64,000 nucleotides of DNA from Sagittula stellata E-37 (GTDB lineage: Bacteria; Pseudomonadota; Alphaproteobacteria; Rhodobacterales; Rhodobacteraceae). The notes under the pieces were generated by a model. It was not told where the DNA came from, made no database searches, and worked only from the letters and a program-made list of their open reading frames with translations. Every line of letters starts with the position of its first letter. Position 1 is the stretch's first letter. The stretch covers positions 1,240,001 to 1,304,000 of the forward strand of contig NZ_CP155729.1 in the NCBI RefSeq assembly GCF_039724765.1, written 5' to 3'. A program made the position numbers and the translations under genes. This document shows, piece after piece, positions 63,446-64,000 of this stretch.

Positions 63446-64000
63446 CCCGTGCCTTCCTCGTGGTGATGGATTCCGTGGGTATAGGCGGTGCGCCGGACGC
63501 CGCGGACTTCTTCAACAACGGCGTCCCGGACACCGGCGCGGACACGTTTGGCCATATCTTCGACGCCTGCGCGCGCGGTGAGGCCGAGGAGGGACGCAGC
63601 GGTCCGCTCTCGCTGCCGGTTCTCGGTTCGCTCGGTCTGCTCCATGCCGCCGATCTTGCAAGCGGTGGATGTAGGGTGGGCCTTCGGGCCACCCAGCCGA
63701 CGGGCACATGGGGCGCGGCGACCGAGGTCTCTCGGGGCAAGGACACGCCGTCCGGCCACTGGGAATTGGCCGGGCTGCCGGTGCCCTGGGACTGGACCTA
63801 CTTCCCCGACACCGTGCCCGCCTTCCCCGAAGATCTGACTGCAAAGGTCTGCGAGATCGCCGGAACCGACGGCATCCTCGCCAACTGTCACGGCTCCGGC
63901 ACGGTGATGGTCGAGCGCTTCGGCGACGAACATGTCCGCACGGGGCAACCCATCTGTTACACCTCTGCCGACAGCGTCTTCCAGATCGCCGCGCACGAGG
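63442..64000 (+). CDS. deoB: Phosphopentomutase, N-terminal part with in-frame REP insertion
   Basis: The first 186 residues of DeoB, cut by the window end. It interconverts (deoxy)ribose-1- and -5-phosphate. [12 protein letters not shown] gives the metal-binding and nucleophile region, followed by [12 protein letters not shown] and [19 protein letters not shown]. Between [10 protein letters not shown] and TGTWGAAT, where DeoB is usually variable, the codons [13 protein letters not shown] contain a GTAG-type REP hairpin (63671-63694) in frame. The phosphate-acceptor threonine is outside the insert (SRGKDTPSG). Confidence 0.93.
   Translation, partial: MTRAFLVVMDSVGIGGAPDAADFFNNGVPDTGADTFGHIFDACARGEAEEGRSGPLSLPVLGSLGLLHAADLASGGCRVGLRATQPTGTWGAATEVSRGKDTPSGHWELAGLPVPWDWTYFPDTVPAFPEDLTAKVCEIAGTDGILANCHGSGTVMVERFGDEHVRTGQPICYTSADSVFQIAAHE
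63671..63694 (+). repeat. REP-like palindrome (GTAG type), copy D inside deoB
   Basis: GTA, arm GGGTGGGCC, loop TTC, arm GGGCCACCC, with one G-G mismatch at the same position as in copies B and C. The stem bases differ from B and C in compensating pairs. It is translated in frame within deoB. Confidence 0.7.

Overview
This window looks like chromosomal DNA from a marine alphaproteobacterium of the Roseobacter/Rhodobacter group. I infer this from the very high GC content, the ATGA/TGATG-coupled operons, the gene repertoire (PrpE-type propionyl-CoA synthetase, two-domain malic enzyme, pca genes, DUF1194 protein) and an intergenic repeat, TTCATCTTGGCACAAATACC, that I know from that group. No rRNA, tRNA, CRISPR array, integrase or complete insertion sequence is visible.

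Layout. 1-9.7 kb: the 3' end of an acyl-CoA synthetase, then a leftward run of catabolic genes: pcaD, an esterase-like hydrolase, pcaB, a TetA-type exporter, a zinc alcohol dehydrogenase, an enolase-superfamily dehydratase, an ArsR regulator with SqrR/BigR cysteine spacing, and an amidase. 10.2-13.3 kb: an SlyD-like FKBP isomerase facing a rightward SDR / haloacid dehalogenase / hydrolase operon. 13.5-19.5 kb: truB, a MATE exporter with its LysR neighbour, two small unknown genes and metG.

The centre (19.8-43.3 kb) is a roughly 23.5-kb, almost entirely leftward catabolic supercluster. It holds a branched-chain-type ABC importer, an AraC regulator, a divergent Fe-ADH-fold protein, a PEP-hydrolase-family TIM barrel, a LivF fused to a Tm-1-like/UPF0261 domain, a giant SPFH/flotillin with 44-residue coiled-coil repeats, two SRPBCC proteins, a molybdenum hydroxylase whose large subunit is split into two genes, a CoxD/CoxE-like MoxR-VWA pair, an amidohydrolase, a lactonase-like metallo-beta-lactamase and an SMP-30/isochorismatase fusion lacking the catalytic cysteine. 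Most neighbours overlap by 1-4 bases, so they are probably translationally coupled. I read it as uptake, hydroxylation and hydrolytic ring opening of an unidentified, probably heterocyclic or lactone-forming carboxylic substrate. This is the best candidate here for an undescribed system.

43.5-50 kb holds an MFS transporter, a degenerate REP-associated transposase (RAYT) with GTAG-type REP hairpins, a solo ImuA-like gene, an aldo/keto reductase, a repeat-rich gap, a small unknown gene and glyA. 50-64 kb is mostly housekeeping: NAD kinase, a decayed DUF4396 gene, an exported fumarylacetoacetase-fold protein, a stand-alone Hint protein, a thioredoxin-fold/NhaA fusion, prpE, a secreted unknown protein, a GIY-YIG protein facing an SH3 membrane protein, the malic enzyme, and a cdd-deoA-deoB nucleoside operon cut by the window end. 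One REP hairpin lies in frame inside deoB.
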